Shown: positions 5,555 through 5,736 of the stretch, piece by piece
Numbering within the stretch: the stretch's first letter is position 1
Layout: the number at the start of each line of letters is the position of its first letter
Assembly: GCA_007122045.1 (NCBI GenBank)
Contig: SKJM01000401.1
Span: forward strand, 1-5,736
Reading direction: 5' to 3'
DNA length: 5,736 nucleotides
Origin: Planctomycetales bacterium
GTDB taxonomy: Bacteria > Planctomycetota > Planctomycetia > Pirellulales > Thermoguttaceae
Program-made: the position numbers and the translations under genes
Notes under the pieces: generated by a model
Told to the model about the DNA's origin: nothing
Databases searched by the model: none
The model's input: only the letters and a program-made list of their open reading frames with translations

Positions 5555-5736
5555 CCGGCCGTCGTTCCACCGGATCCTGCGCGCCGTGAGCATCGTCTCG
5601 TTCCGTTACAACGTAATCTGCAACATGCAGACCAACGAGCAGGAGCGGGTGTACAACGACCTGGCCGTGCGGCTGACCAACGGTGAGCTGACAACGGCGC
5701 GCGACGTGATTCGGGGACTGGAGGCCGTCTACCCGG
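5484..5736 (+). pseudogene. DUF262 gene, later segment in a shifted frame (continues past right edge)
   Basis: A frame open from 5478 (after TGA at 5475-5477) to the window end encodes FQMYNVRQPLSLLLAAFVRF, then FHRILRAVSIVSFRYNVICN, TNEQERVYNDLA and ARDVIRGLEAVYP. This matches the region far downstream in full-length DUF262 proteins of the same subfamily, before the C-terminal DUF1524/HNH part. It is offset by +1 relative to the N-terminal part and the central region of about 200-250 residues is missing, so a deletion that also shifted the frame is the simplest reading. An ATG at 5490 exists but lies inside the conserved segment and is not expected to be a natural start. The remainder lies outside the window. 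Confidence 0.75.

Noticed and set aside
5189..5736. Programmed frameshift as the explanation for the DUF262 register change
   Set aside because: A frameshift alone cannot account for the missing central 200-250 residues, and no slippery heptamer is visible near 5480. A deletion is simpler.

Overview
The window looks like GC-rich bacterial DNA from the Planctomycetota, probably a Pirellulales-like lineage. This is inferred from the protein families present: a large secreted cytochrome related to the alpha subunit of hydrazine synthase, of a type recurrent in non-anammox planctomycetes; a REP-associated (RAYT) transposase remnant; and a small-protein/HNH-endonuclease gene pair known mainly from planctomycetes and cyanobacteria. 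No rRNA, tRNA or CRISPR array is visible.

Layout. (1) Positions 1-3275, minus strand: most of one very large gene, open at the left edge. It encodes an exported protein with a beta-propeller-like N-terminus, the HzsA middle domain, three CxxCH haem c motifs, two fibronectin-III-like modules and the start of a probable LamG-like domain. (2) 3276-3840: its leader and candidate promoter, followed by a RAYT fragment truncated at both ends with a damaged HUH motif, flanked by short REP-like stem-loops and an inverted-repeat pair. (3) 3840-4108: gene-free, with candidate promoters facing both ways. (4) 4109-4779, plus strand: a 94-aa acidic helical protein overlapping an HNH endonuclease reading frame that has no ATG, GTG or TTG start before its catalytic core. 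(5) 4780-5188: gene-free, with a candidate promoter, two small stem-loops and a heptanucleotide tandem array ending about 5 bases before the next ATG. (6) 5189-5736, plus strand: a DUF262 (GmrS/ParB-like) gene whose N-terminal part is joined out of frame to a much later segment of the same family; the centre is missing.

How it fits together. The cytochrome is a separate unit transcribed leftward. The right half looks like an eroding accessory or defence-type segment: a nuclease with its small partner, a decayed DUF262 gene of the kind seen in type IV restriction systems, a dead transposase and a simple-sequence repeat. I find no clear new multi-gene system. The best leads are the translation of the HNH gene, the function of the small protein, the heptamer array in the translation-initiation region of the DUF262 gene, and the unusual domain make-up of the HzsA-like cytochrome.
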